A DNA stretch of 17,858 nucleotides, taken from contig DAOVNV010000016.1 of NCBI GenBank assembly GCA_030630015.1, positions 1-17,858 on the forward strand, read 5' to 3'. The position numbers and the translations under genes are program-made. Origin of the DNA: Desulfuromonadales bacterium. Its GTDB lineage: Bacteria > Desulfobacterota > Desulfuromonadia > Desulfuromonadales > BM103. Below the pieces are notes generated by a model, which had not been told where the DNA came from, did not search any database, and worked only from the letters and a program-made list of their open reading frames with translations. This document shows, one piece after another, positions 6,914 through 14,228 of the stretch. Within the stretch, counting starts at the first letter, position 1, and the number at the start of each line of letters is the position of its first letter.

Positions 6914-7954
6914 ATGAAATTCGTTGATGAAGTAAAATTTCACGCCAAGGCTGGAGACGGCGGTCGTGGCTGTCTGTCGTTTCGTCGGGAGAAATTTGTC
7001 CCTCGGGGCGGTCCGGACGGCGGCGACGGCGGCAATGGCGGCGATGTCCTTTTTGAAGTCGATCCCGGGGTCAATACCCTGCTCGATCTGCGCTACCGGG
7101 CTCATTACCGGGCTGGAAACGGGGCTCCCGGTCTTGGCAAAACGAAACACGGCAAAAATGGCGAAACGCTGGTCATCAAGGTCCCGCCGGGCACCCTGGT
7201 CTACAACGATGAAACCGGGGAACTGCTCGCGGACCTGACCGAAGCCGGGAAACAGCTGTGCCTGCTGCGCGGCGGCCAGGGCGGTCGGGGCAACGCGCGC
7301 TTCATGACATCGACCAATCGGGCACCTCGACACACCCAGCCTGGCATCCCGGGTGAAGAACTCGACCTGCGCCTGCAACTGAAACTGCTGGCCGACGTCG
7401 GTCTGATCGGTCTGCCCAACGCCGGCAAGTCGACCCTGATTTCGAGTGTGTCTGCCGCCCGGCCCAAGATTGCTGACTACCCGTTTACAACCCTGGTTCC
7501 CAATCTCGGAGTGGTTCGTTACGGGGACTTCGATTCCTACGTCATGGCTGACATCCCGGGGCTGATTGCCGGAGCCAGCGAAGGGCATGGTCTGGGGACC
7601 CGCTTTTTACGCCATATTGAACGAACCGATCTTTTCCTGCACCTGATTGATCTGTCCGGCATGCAGGAAGGTGACCCGCTGGAAAACTTTGCGGTGATCA
7701 ACCGGGAACTCGAACAGTACAGCCCTGAGCTCCTGGACCGCCCCATGATGGTGGTATTCACCAAGTTGGACGTCACGGAAGTTCGGGAACAGGTTGCAAG
7801 TCTGCGGCCACTCTTCGAAGGCCGGGGTTTCCGCACCTTTGCAATTTCTGCGGTAACCGGCGTTGGGCTCCCCGAACTGGTCCGGGCGACCGGGCAGGAA
7901 CTGGCTCGCCGACGCAGCCCGGAGGAGCTTGACAGCAGGCCCGGTGAAGGGTAG
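6914..7954 (+). CDS. obgE: GTPase Obg/CgtA
   Basis: 346 aa. Obg is an essential GTPase that binds the 50S subunit and links ribosome assembly to stress responses. Residues 1 to about 158 form the glycine-rich Obg fold (KAGDGGRGCLSFRREK, RGGPDGGDGGNGGD). The G domain has G1 GLPNAGKST (166-174), G2 in the PFTTLVPNLGVV segment, G3 DIPG (from 213), G4 TKLD (283-286; Thr where most GTPases have Asn) and G5 SAVTG. There is no C-terminal OCT extension. Start: ATG 6914 gives the canonical MKFVDEVKFHAKAG; the TTG at 6905 lies in the terminator T-run. No Shine-Dalgarno is visible. The order rplU-rpmA-obg is widely conserved. Confidence 0.97.
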   Translation: MKFVDEVKFHAKAGDGGRGCLSFRREKFVPRGGPDGGDGGNGGDVLFEVDPGVNTLLDLRYRAHYRAGNGAPGLGKTKHGKNGETLVIKVPPGTLVYNDETGELLADLTEAGKQLCLLRGGQGGRGNARFMTSTNRAPRHTQPGIPGEELDLRLQLKLLADVGLIGLPNAGKSTLISSVSAARPKIADYPFTTLVPNLGVVRYGDFDSYVMADIPGLIAGASEGHGLGTRFLRHIERTDLFLHLIDLSGMQEGDPLENFAVINRELEQYSPELLDRPMMVVFTKLDVTEVREQVASLRPLFEGRGFRTFAISAVTGVGLPELVRATGQELARRRSPEELDSRPGEG

Positions 7955-7957
7955 ACT
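7929..7957 (+). promoter_or_regulatory. Possible promoter for proB inside the obgE 3' end
   Basis: TTGACA at 7929-7934, then exactly 17 bases, then TAGACT at 7952-7957 (four of six matches to TATAAT). It would start transcripts near 7963, about 35 bases before proB. The -35 lies within obgE codons, so chance occurrence is possible. Confidence 0.35.
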
Positions 7958-7998
7958 TCCCTAGTTTTTTCAATTATTTCCGTCATAATTATAAAAAA

Positions 7999-9120
7999 AT
8001 GCGCACTATCCTTCTGGCACATGTAAAACGCGTTGTGGTCAAAATTGGCAGCGGGGTCATTTCCGATGATAATGGACTCGATCTCGAGAAAATTGCCCGC
8101 ATCTGCGACGACGTTCACCAACTGCGCCAGCGCGGCTTCGAGGTCGTGCTGGTTTCTTCCGGATCTATTGCCGCCGGCAAGGGAGATCTGGGCATTATCG
8201 GCCGGCCACAAACCATCCCCCTCAAGCAGGCAGCAGGAGCGATCGGCCAAAGCCGGCTCATGCGCGCCTTCAAGGACAGTCTCCATCAGTATGGTCGCCA
8301 GGCGGCCCAGATTCTACTGACCCGTGATGACCTGGCCAACCGGAGGCGCTACCTGAATGCCCGCAACACCCTGATGACCCTGCTTGAATACAACGTTGTC
8401 CCAATCATCAATGAGAATGACACCGTGGTCGTTGATGAACTCCGTTTTGGCGATAACGACAACCTCTCCTCCATGGTCACCAACCTGGTGGAAGCTCAAC
8501 TGCTCGTTATTCTTTCCGATGTCGACGGCCTTTACGACCGTGACCCTCGCCATCATGCTGATGCAACCCTGATTTCCGAAGTCGAGCGCATTACGCCTGA
8601 TATTGAACGCATGGCTGGCGACGAAGGCAGCTCATTGGGCACCGGCGGCATGACGACCAAGCTCAAGGCTGCCAAGCGGGCAACCCTCTCCGGCGCCGGC
8701 ACCGCAATCATCAACGGCAAGAGCCCACACAGCCTGCTGCACCTGTTTGATGGCCATGAACTTGGCACTTACTTCCTGCCGGCCAGGGATCCGATGGCGG
8801 CGCGCAAGCACTGGATCGCATTCACCAAGAAGCCGCGCGGCAAATTGTTCCTGGACGACGGTGCCTTCAAGGCTGTCGCCGAGAAAGGCAAGAGTCTGCT
8901 GCCATCCGGCATTAGCCGTATCGAGGGAGGCTTCGAACGTGGTGACGCCGTACGCCTGTGCAACCTGGAAGGCCACGAATTTGCCAAGGGAGTAACCAAC
9001 TACTCATCCTCGGAACTAACGCTGATTCGGGGCAAGAAAACCCGCGATATTGCACCGACCCTGGGCTACAAGTACGGTGACGAAATCGTGCATCGGGACA
9101 ACTTGGTATTGCAAACATAA
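7999..9120 (+). CDS. proB: Glutamate 5-kinase
   Basis: 373 aa with both usual domains. It phosphorylates glutamate to gamma-glutamyl phosphate, the first and normally proline-inhibited step of proline synthesis. The amino acid kinase domain shows VVVKIGSGVI, VSSGSIAAG (Ser53-Gly55 region), NENDTVVVDE and DNDNLSSMV (from Asp152). A PUA domain covers about residue 280 to the end (RGKLFLDDGA, SGISRIEGGFERGDAV). The start at ATG 7999 is the only ATG ahead of the conserved N-terminus; the 44 bases before it are AT-rich and lack a Shine-Dalgarno. proA follows, separated by a repeat-filled gap of 147 bases, so the pair is probably still co-transcribed. Confidence 0.97.
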   Translation: MRTILLAHVKRVVVKIGSGVISDDNGLDLEKIARICDDVHQLRQRGFEVVLVSSGSIAAGKGDLGIIGRPQTIPLKQAAGAIGQSRLMRAFKDSLHQYGRQAAQILLTRDDLANRRRYLNARNTLMTLLEYNVVPIINENDTVVVDELRFGDNDNLSSMVTNLVEAQLLVILSDVDGLYDRDPRHHADATLISEVERITPDIERMAGDEGSSLGTGGMTTKLKAAKRATLSGAGTAIINGKSPHSLLHLFDGHELGTYFLPARDPMAARKHWIAFTKKPRGKLFLDDGAFKAVAEKGKSLLPSGISRIEGGFERGDAVRLCNLEGHEFAKGVTNYSSSELTLIRGKKTRDIAPTLGYKYGDEIVHRDNLVLQT

Positions 9121-9123
9121 AGA

Positions 9124-9185
9124 CAGTGCTGAGTTCCCGCCGTCGCTAAAGCTATGGCGTGGCAGGCTGAGCGATGAGCGATGAG
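9124..9185 (+). repeat. 62-bp REP-like repeat, left of proA
   Basis: The segment CAGTGC...CCCGCCGTCGCTAAAGC...GCGATGAGCGATGAG reappears in inverted orientation at 10644-10706 with only about three differences by eye. Its core CGCC...GGCG with GCTAAAGC is an imperfect palindrome. Its tail is the GCGATGAG word also found at 5764-5968. Confidence 0.75.
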
Positions 9186-9202
9186 GAACTGATATGAGGG
9201 GT

Positions 9203-9237
9203 CCCGCCTTCGCCTAGGGCACGGCGTGGCAAGCTGG
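9203..9237 (+). repeat. Degenerate second REP-like palindrome before proA
   Basis: CCCGCCTTCGCCTAGGGC followed by ACGGCGTGGCAAGCTGG resembles the core of 9124-9185 in direct orientation, with several changes that keep the CGCC/GGCG arms. It lies 30 bases before the proA start and contains the upstream in-frame GTG at 9226. Confidence 0.55.
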
Positions 9238-9267
9238 CCGGGCTCACCAACGATAGGGAAGATTTTC

Positions 9268-10524
9268 ATGACCGTAACTGAACAGATGGCTAAAGTGGCG
9301 ATGGACGCCCGTGCTGCAGCGCAAATCCTGGCAAGCCTTTCTTCAGCGGTCAAAAATGAGTTGCTGCAGCGTATGGCGGAAAGCCTGATCAATTGCAGCG
9401 AACAGCTCATAGAAGCAAACGGCCGGGATCTTGCCGCAGCACGCGAAGCCGGGCTCGCTCCTGCCATGGTCGATCGCCTTGTCATCGACCCGGCACGCAT
9501 TCACGCCATGGCGGACGGCCTGCGCGAAGTGGCCGGATTGCCGGACCCGGTGGGTGAAGTCACCGGCATGCGCCGTCGCCCCAACGGTCTGCTCGTCGGT
9601 CGTATGCGCATCCCCCTGGGCGTGATCGGCATCATTTACGAATCCCGCCCCAATGTCACCGCCGACGCTGCCGGGCTCTGCCTGAAAAGTGGCAATGCCG
9701 TGATCCTGCGCGGCGGCAAAGAAGCAATCCATTCCAACCTGGCCATCGGCAATGTTCTGAAAAACGAACTGCAGCGCATGGGCCTGCCCGGGAGCGCCCT
9801 GCAAGTCATTGAGACCACTGACCGTGAGGCGGTTCTGGAACTGCTCAAACGGGAAGACGAGATCGACCTGATCATCCCGCGCGGGGGAGAAGGACTGATC
9901 CGTTTCGTCAGCGAGCATTCCCGCATCCCCGTCATCAAGCACTACAAGGGCGTCTGCCACACTTACGTCGACGCCAGCGCCGACTTCTCCCAAGCTGAGA
10001 AAATCTGTCTGAATGCCAAGGTCCAGAGACCCGGTGTCTGCAATGCCATGGAGACGCTCCTGGTTCACAAGGACATTGCAGAAACCTTTATTCCGCATAT
10101 TGCAGCAGCAATGCGTGCCCAGGGAGTCGAATTGCGCGGCTGCGAAGTCACGCAGGAGTTTGCCCCTGAGGCTGCGGCGGTCACCGAAGAAGACTGGTAC
10201 GCCGAGTACCTGGAACTGACACTTGCCGTGCGCGTCATTGAGGACCTGGACGAAGCCATCGCCCATATCCGCAAATACGGCTCGCTGCACACCGAGGTTA
10301 TCGTTACCAGGGACTATGAAAATTCACAGCGGTTTCTGAATGAAGTCAACTCCAGTGTCGTAATGGTTAACGCCTCATCACGTTTTTCGGACGGCAATCA
10401 ACTCGGCCTTGGTGCTGAAATCGGCATTTCAACCACGAAACTGCACTCATTCGGCCCCATGGGCCTCGAAGACCTGACCACACGCAAGTTCATCATATAC
10501 GGCGACGGACAGGTCAGAACCTAG
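9268..10524 (+). CDS. proA: Gamma-glutamyl phosphate reductase (glutamate-5-semialdehyde dehydrogenase)
   Basis: 418 aa, normal for ProA. It reduces gamma-glutamyl phosphate with NADPH to glutamate-5-semialdehyde, the second step of proline synthesis, and works with ProB. The catalytic Cys is Cys230 in YKGVCHTYVDASAD. Other family marks are the cofactor-binding stretch MRIPLGVIGIIYESRPNVT, LKSGNAVILRGGKEA, and the C-terminal FSDGNQLGLGAEIGISTTKLHSFGPMGLEDLTT. The start at ATG 9268 (weak AGGGAA 8 bases upstream) is preferred over GTG 9226, which lies in a repeat and would add a non-conserved 14-residue extension. The gene is bracketed by inverted copies of a 62-bp repeat. Confidence 0.97.
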   Translation: MTVTEQMAKVAMDARAAAQILASLSSAVKNELLQRMAESLINCSEQLIEANGRDLAAAREAGLAPAMVDRLVIDPARIHAMADGLREVAGLPDPVGEVTGMRRRPNGLLVGRMRIPLGVIGIIYESRPNVTADAAGLCLKSGNAVILRGGKEAIHSNLAIGNVLKNELQRMGLPGSALQVIETTDREAVLELLKREDEIDLIIPRGGEGLIRFVSEHSRIPVIKHYKGVCHTYVDASADFSQAEKICLNAKVQRPGVCNAMETLLVHKDIAETFIPHIAAAMRAQGVELRGCEVTQEFAPEAAAVTEEDWYAEYLELTLAVRVIEDLDEAIAHIRKYGSLHTEVIVTRDYENSQRFLNEVNSSVVMVNASSRFSDGNQLGLGAEIGISTTKLHSFGPMGLEDLTTRKFIIYGDGQVRT

Positions 10525-10555
10525 TGCTGAGTGCTCGGCGATGAGTGATAAGTGC
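10523..10555 (+). repeat. AGTGCTGAG/GCGATGAG repeat right after proA
   Basis: AGTGCTGAGTGCTCGGCGATGAGTGATAAGTGC words, same family as 5764-5810, overlapping the proA stop codon. It is inverted relative to the repeat at 10644-10706, so the two form a loose hairpin with an 88-base core that holds nothing I recognise. Confidence 0.6.
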
Positions 10556-10643
10556 CTTTATAAATACGCTTGGCAATCAAGAACAAAATTCCAAACCCAG
10601 TGATGCAACTACGATGAGTACAATACGGACATTAGAAAAAACG

Positions 10644-10706
10644 ACTCATCGCTCATCGCTCAGCCTACCCCGCCATAGCTTTAGCGACGGCGGGAACTCC
10701 GCACTG
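10644..10706 (-). repeat. 62-bp REP-like repeat, inverted copy, right of proA
   Basis: The reverse complement matches 9124-9185 almost base for base. It contains the palindromic core CCGCCATAGCTTTAGCG and ends five bases before the nadD start, so it occupies the place where the nadD ribosome-binding site would be. Confidence 0.75.
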
Positions 10707-10711
10707 ATTTT

Positions 10712-11374
10712 ATGAAACTCGGCATACTCGGCGGCACCTTCAACCCTATCCACCTGGCGCACCTGCAAATCGCCAGGGAGGTTCTGAAATCCTGCCATCT
10801 GGACCGGGTTCTGTTCATCCCGGCCGCAGATCCGCCTCACAAGCCTGTGGCTAATGAGATCCCCTTTGTACATCGACTGGCCATGGTCAACGCCGCCATT
10901 GCGGAGGAACCTCATTTCTTCTCCACAGATCTTGAGGCCCGCCGCACAGGCAAAAGTTTTTCTGTGAAGACCCTCGAAATCCTCAAGCAGGAGGATCCGG
11001 AGGGTGAACGCTATTTCATCATCGGGCTCGACTCTTACCAGGATATCGCCAGTTGGAAAAACTATGAGCGCCTTTTCGAGCTGGCTCACATCGTGGTCAT
11101 AACGCGTCCAGGCGTCAACATTGTCGACCCCCTGCAGGCCCTGCCCGTTGCGATGCACAAAAACTTCTGCTATGATATTTCTTTAAAAAAAATGCGCCAT
11201 AAGTCAGGTAATTGCGTGTTTTTTCTTGAAGAAACCCAACTGGACATTTCTTCGACAAAAATCCGCAGTGAGGTTGCCGCCGGGCAGAGCATCCGCCACT
11301 TGGTACCCCCTGCCGTCGCAGAATATATCTCACAACACGCCCTCTACACGAAACCGGGGCAAGGGAGTCTTTAA
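10712..11374 (+). CDS. nadD: Nicotinate-nucleotide adenylyltransferase
   Basis: 220 aa, typical for NadD. It joins ATP and nicotinate mononucleotide to deamido-NAD in NAD synthesis. The nucleotidyltransferase signature is GGTFNPIHLAHL (residues 7-18), with His14 and His17 as the HXXH-type pair. ISSTKIR (179-185) matches the C-terminal ISxTxIR motif, and FIIGLDSYQDIASWKNYE is the substrate-side segment. The start at ATG 10712 gives the exact family N-terminus but has no Shine-Dalgarno, because a repeat ends five bases upstream. It runs into rsfS with a one-base gap before the TTG start, a standard NadD-RsfS pairing. Confidence 0.96.
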   Translation: MKLGILGGTFNPIHLAHLQIAREVLKSCHLDRVLFIPAADPPHKPVANEIPFVHRLAMVNAAIAEEPHFFSTDLEARRTGKSFSVKTLEILKQEDPEGERYFIIGLDSYQDIASWKNYERLFELAHIVVITRPGVNIVDPLQALPVAMHKNFCYDISLKKMRHKSGNCVFFLEETQLDISSTKIRSEVAAGQSIRHLVPPAVAEYISQHALYTKPGQGSL

Positions 11375-11375
11375 T

Positions 11376-11753
11376 TTGCAATCGAAGGAAAGGGCACTGT
11401 TTTGTGCCTCTCAGATTCTTGACAAAAAGGCCACAAACGTTCGCATCCTGGATGTCCGCAAGCTATCTTCTCTCACAGACTACCTTGTGCTTGCCACCGG
11501 CAGTTCCGACCGGCAGGTTCAGGCTGCGGCCGAGGCGGTCCACCAGGCACTGAAAAAACAGCAGGAGACTCTCCCGCTGGGGATTGAAGGAATGCAGGAA
11601 GGGCGCTGGGTTCTGATCGATTATGGAGATGTCATGGTTCACGTATTTCATGAACCGGTTCGGCAGTTCTACGACCTGGACGGACTCTGGAGCGACGCGC
11701 TGGAGGTCGCCTTGCCTGAAGATAGCGTGCCTGAGGTGCGAGCGAATCAGTGA
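11376..11753 (+). CDS. rsfS: Ribosomal silencing factor RsfS
   Basis: 125 aa from a TTG start. RsfS binds L14 on the 50S subunit and blocks subunit joining when nutrients are short. The family pattern is clear: ALFCASQILDKKATNVRILDVRKLSSLTDY, then ATGSSDRQVQAAAE, and WVLIDYGDVMVHVFHEPVRQFYDLDGLW. Start: the open frame extends upstream to 11226 inside nadD, but TTG 11376 matches the family N-terminus (MQSKERAL) and has GGGAG (11363-11367) eight bases before it. No ATG or GTG fits. It overlaps rlmH by four bases (GTGA), so translation of the two is probably coupled. Confidence 0.95.
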   Translation: MQSKERALFCASQILDKKATNVRILDVRKLSSLTDYLVLATGSSDRQVQAAAEAVHQALKKQQETLPLGIEGMQEGRWVLIDYGDVMVHVFHEPVRQFYDLDGLWSDALEVALPEDSVPEVRANQ

Positions 11754-12220
11754 AACTCCACCTGCTCTGCGTCGGCCGTCTCACGGAAACTTACCTGAGA
11801 GATGGCTGCGAAGAATTCTCGAAGCGGCTGAGACACTATCTGCCGCTGACCGTTGAAGAACATAAGGAACACAAGACCGGGAAGAAGCCCGACATTCGCC
11901 GCATTGTTGACAGCGAGGGAACCCGGCTGCTGGAACGCATTCCGAATGATGCCTTTGTCATCGTTCTGGACGAACATGGCAAAACTCTCAGTTCCCGGCA
12001 ATTGGCAAACAAACTTGAACAGCATATGGTTGAGGGCCGCAGTTGCTGGACCCTGATCATCGGTGGACCCTACGGCCTCAGCGCAGGGGTACGACAGAGG
12101 GCAGACATGGTCCTGTCACTGTCATCCATGACACTCACACACCAGATGGCCAGGCTGTTGCTCCTGGAACAGCTTTACAGAAGCTGCACCATTATTCGCA
12201 ACGAACCGTATCATCACTGA
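11750..12220 (+). CDS. rlmH: 23S rRNA (pseudouridine1915-N3)-methyltransferase RlmH
   Basis: 156 aa, normal for this SPOUT-fold enzyme, which methylates pseudouridine 1915 in helix 69 of 23S rRNA using SAM, on assembled ribosomes. The SAM-binding knot has IIGGPYGLS (GGPYGLS at 105-111). The C-terminus EQLYRSCTIIRNEPYHH is the family signature. The start GTG 11750 overlaps the rsfS stop, with GAGGTG at 11733-11738. The protein begins MKLHLLCVGRLTETYL, exactly as in homologues. It is the last gene of the nadD-rsfS-rlmH group; a gap of 117 bases follows. Confidence 0.97.
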   Translation: MKLHLLCVGRLTETYLRDGCEEFSKRLRHYLPLTVEEHKEHKTGKKPDIRRIVDSEGTRLLERIPNDAFVIVLDEHGKTLSSRQLANKLEQHMVEGRSCWTLIIGGPYGLSAGVRQRADMVLSLSSMTLTHQMARLLLLEQLYRSCTIIRNEPYHH

Positions 12221-12337
12221 TGACAAGCTAAAACTATTGTCTGCTAGCATTGTTTTCGTTGTAGAATTGTCAGTGAAACAACGTCATAATACTAGGAGCC
12301 TGTCGGGTTTGACGAACCGTAGCGAGGGGAAAACAGT

Positions 12338-12688
12338 ATGACTGGAGACTGTTCTCAGGTAAAAGAACTTCTGCTCAAAGAGCGCCAGGCATTGCTCCGG
12401 GAGGTAAACGCTTCATACGAAACCTGCCGTGAACTGGGTCAGGACGGCGTACCGGATATCGGCGACATGTCTTCGGTCACCTATAGCCGTGATGTCCTTT
12501 TCAACCTGAGTGAAACTCAAAAGCAGAGAATTAACGACATAGATGCCGCACTGGAGCGTATCGATAAGGGTGAATACGGGACATGCATGGAGTGCGATGA
12601 GGAAATTGCGCCGCGACGTATGGAAGTGCGGCCCTTTTCCCGCTACTGTATCGAATGCAAAACGGAAATTGAAAAATCTGGCAAATAA
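12338..12688 (+). CDS. DksA/TraR family C4 zinc-finger transcription regulator (short form)
   Basis: 116 aa, shorter than E. coli DksA (about 150) and longer than TraR. The N-terminal and central helices form the coiled-coil that enters the RNA polymerase secondary channel; the zinc finger uses Cys83, Cys86, Cys104 and Cys107 (CMEC and CIEC), followed by a short C-terminal helix. The coiled-coil tip reads VPDIGDMSS: Asp40 and Asp43 match the DXXDXA motif of DksA, but Ser45 replaces Ala. This suggests a working secondary-channel regulator, with or without ppGpp dependence. The start at ATG 12338 has GAGGGGA at 12324-12330. It is transcribed separately or from the 117-base gap upstream, where I see no convincing promoter. 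Confidence 0.92.
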   Translation: MTGDCSQVKELLLKERQALLREVNASYETCRELGQDGVPDIGDMSSVTYSRDVLFNLSETQKQRINDIDAALERIDKGEYGTCMECDEEIAPRRMEVRPFSRYCIECKTEIEKSGK

Positions 12689-12694
12689 ATACGT

Positions 12695-12830
12695 AACTGT
12701 TCAGCAGACCCGATTTTGTGCTCTGGCAAGGCGCGCGCAGCACAGAAGTGCAGCATACACCAGGTATGTTAGTATTTGAGCAGCACAGCAACGCCGCCAG
12801 AGTGCAAAAGGCGGGATGTGCTGAATAGTT
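12695..12830. repeat. 136-base imperfect inverted-repeat element
   Basis: The left arm 12695-12733 (AACTGTTCAGCAGACC...) and the right arm 12792-12830 (...GGATGTGCTGAATAGTT) are inverted copies over about 39 bases with some mismatches. The central part has its own small stem, CATAC-ACCAG-GTATG, and GCAGCACAG words. It fills most of the gap between the DksA-like gene and the TPR gene. The layout is that of a dispersed intergenic palindrome or MITE. Confidence 0.7.
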
Positions 12831-12863
12831 GAAGCATCCGCATATGTCTTGAGGAGGACTCCC

Positions 12864-14225
12864 ATGACGTTCATGGCCTTTCTGTTGTTATGTATTTTTC
12901 TGATCCTGTTCTTTCTCTACTTCTGGGGGATCAACCCGCATCTGGTCACTGTTTACCTGATGTCGGACCAAAGCGTCACCTACCCGGTCTCTTTCGTGGT
13001 TATCGCCTGCATCGTGGCTGGCCTTACCTTGGGGATTGTCGCCTATCTCTATTCGACAATCACCTACAGGTGGTCACGCTGGAAGAAGGATCGGACCGAA
13101 AAAAAACAGCGGGAGGTCAATGCCATCTATCGTGAGGGTGTCAGCCGCCTGCTTTCTGGCGATCTAAAAAAAGCACGGACCCTTCTGCAGAAGACCCTGG
13201 ACCGGGATCCTCGAAATATTGAAACCCATATCGCCATGGCCAGTCTGAACAGCCAGGAGGGCAACCAGGCTGAGGGCCTGGCCTTGCTCGACAAGGCGAA
13301 GAGTCTGGACAGCAAGAGCCGCGAGGTGATCTTTAAAACCGCAGCCCTGCAGGAAGAAATGGGCAATGATGAAGATGCAATGGCTTCCTACCAGGAACTG
13401 ATCGCCCTGGAAAAGGACAATCGCAAGGCGCTGCGCAGCCTGCGCGAACTCTACATCAAGCATGAGAACTGGAAAGAAGCACTTGAGGCACAGCGCAAGG
13501 TCCTCAAAACCGGTCCCGGAGCCGACCGCATGAGCGAGGAGAAGGAAAAACTTCTCTTCCTTCGCTACGAAATAGCCCGCCAGTCAATCATCGACAACGA
13601 TATAGACAGTGCCAAATCGGAGTTGAAGGATGTTATTCGCCAGATGCCGGACTTCACCCCGGCCCGGGTGACTCTGGGAGATGCCTACGTGGCGCAGGGC
13701 CACGACAAAGACGCCGCCAAAACCTGGCAGGAAGGCTACCTCAAACTTGGCAAAAGCGTTTTCCTTGACCGCCTCGAAGACTACTATATCGAGCGGGAAG
13801 ACCCTTCTTCGCTGCTGAAATTCTTCCGTGAAACCGTCCTTGAACGCGGCGAAGACCTGATCTTCCGTCTTTTCTACGGAAAGCTCTGCCTGCGCCTTGA
13901 AATGGTTGACGAAGCCCTCGAACAGCTGCAGGCCATCGAGAGTTCAGGCCTGGAAACACCACAGGTGCACCTGCTGCTGGCTGAGGCCCACCGCAGGAGG
14001 AACCGTCCCGAAGAAGCGATCAGCGAATACCAGAAAGCCCTCGGTGTCACCAACCGCCTGCGGCTCAGCTACGTCTGTGAATCCTGTCTGACCAAGGCTC
14101 CTGAATGGAGCAGCCGCTGCCCATCCTGCGGTGCATGGGGGACTATCGCCCTGGTAGACCGGAAGGCCATCCTGGCAGCCAAACCCCTTGAGATCAACCA
14201 GATGGTGGTTCACCACGGCGAATAA
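12864..14225 (+). CDS. Membrane-anchored LapA/LapB-like TPR protein with C-terminal metal-binding domain
   Basis: 453 aa from ATG 12864, with GAGGAGG at 12851-12857. Two membrane segments (about 3-22 and 45-66) flank NPHLVTVYLMSDQSVTYPVSF, which looks like the LapA (DUF1049) layout. A basic stretch follows, then TPR repeats from about 85 to 395 (for example AIYREGVSRLLSGDLKKART). The C-terminus has Cys405, Cys408, Cys419 and Cys422 (CESC...CPSCGAWGTI), the rubredoxin-type domain that docks on the TPRs in LapB/YciM. In E. coli LapA and LapB are separate neighbours that control LpxC turnover by FtsH and LPS assembly. Here they appear joined. The role in LPS control is inferred by homology. Confidence 0.87.
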   Translation: MTFMAFLLLCIFLILFFLYFWGINPHLVTVYLMSDQSVTYPVSFVVIACIVAGLTLGIVAYLYSTITYRWSRWKKDRTEKKQREVNAIYREGVSRLLSGDLKKARTLLQKTLDRDPRNIETHIAMASLNSQEGNQAEGLALLDKAKSLDSKSREVIFKTAALQEEMGNDEDAMASYQELIALEKDNRKALRSLRELYIKHENWKEALEAQRKVLKTGPGADRMSEEKEKLLFLRYEIARQSIIDNDIDSAKSELKDVIRQMPDFTPARVTLGDAYVAQGHDKDAAKTWQEGYLKLGKSVFLDRLEDYYIEREDPSSLLKFFRETVLERGEDLIFRLFYGKLCLRLEMVDEALEQLQAIESSGLETPQVHLLLAEAHRRRNRPEEAISEYQKALGVTNRLRLSYVCESCLTKAPEWSSRCPSCGAWGTIALVDRKAILAAKPLEINQMVVHHGE

Positions 14226-14228
14226 TAG

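Noticed and set aside
9343..10290. 315-aa minus-strand ORF
   Set aside because: It is antisense to proA and has no recognisable domains.
12241..12300. Promoter for the DksA-like gene
   Set aside because: TTGTCA and TAATAC-like boxes exist, but no pairing gives a normal 16-18 bp spacer, so I do not call it.
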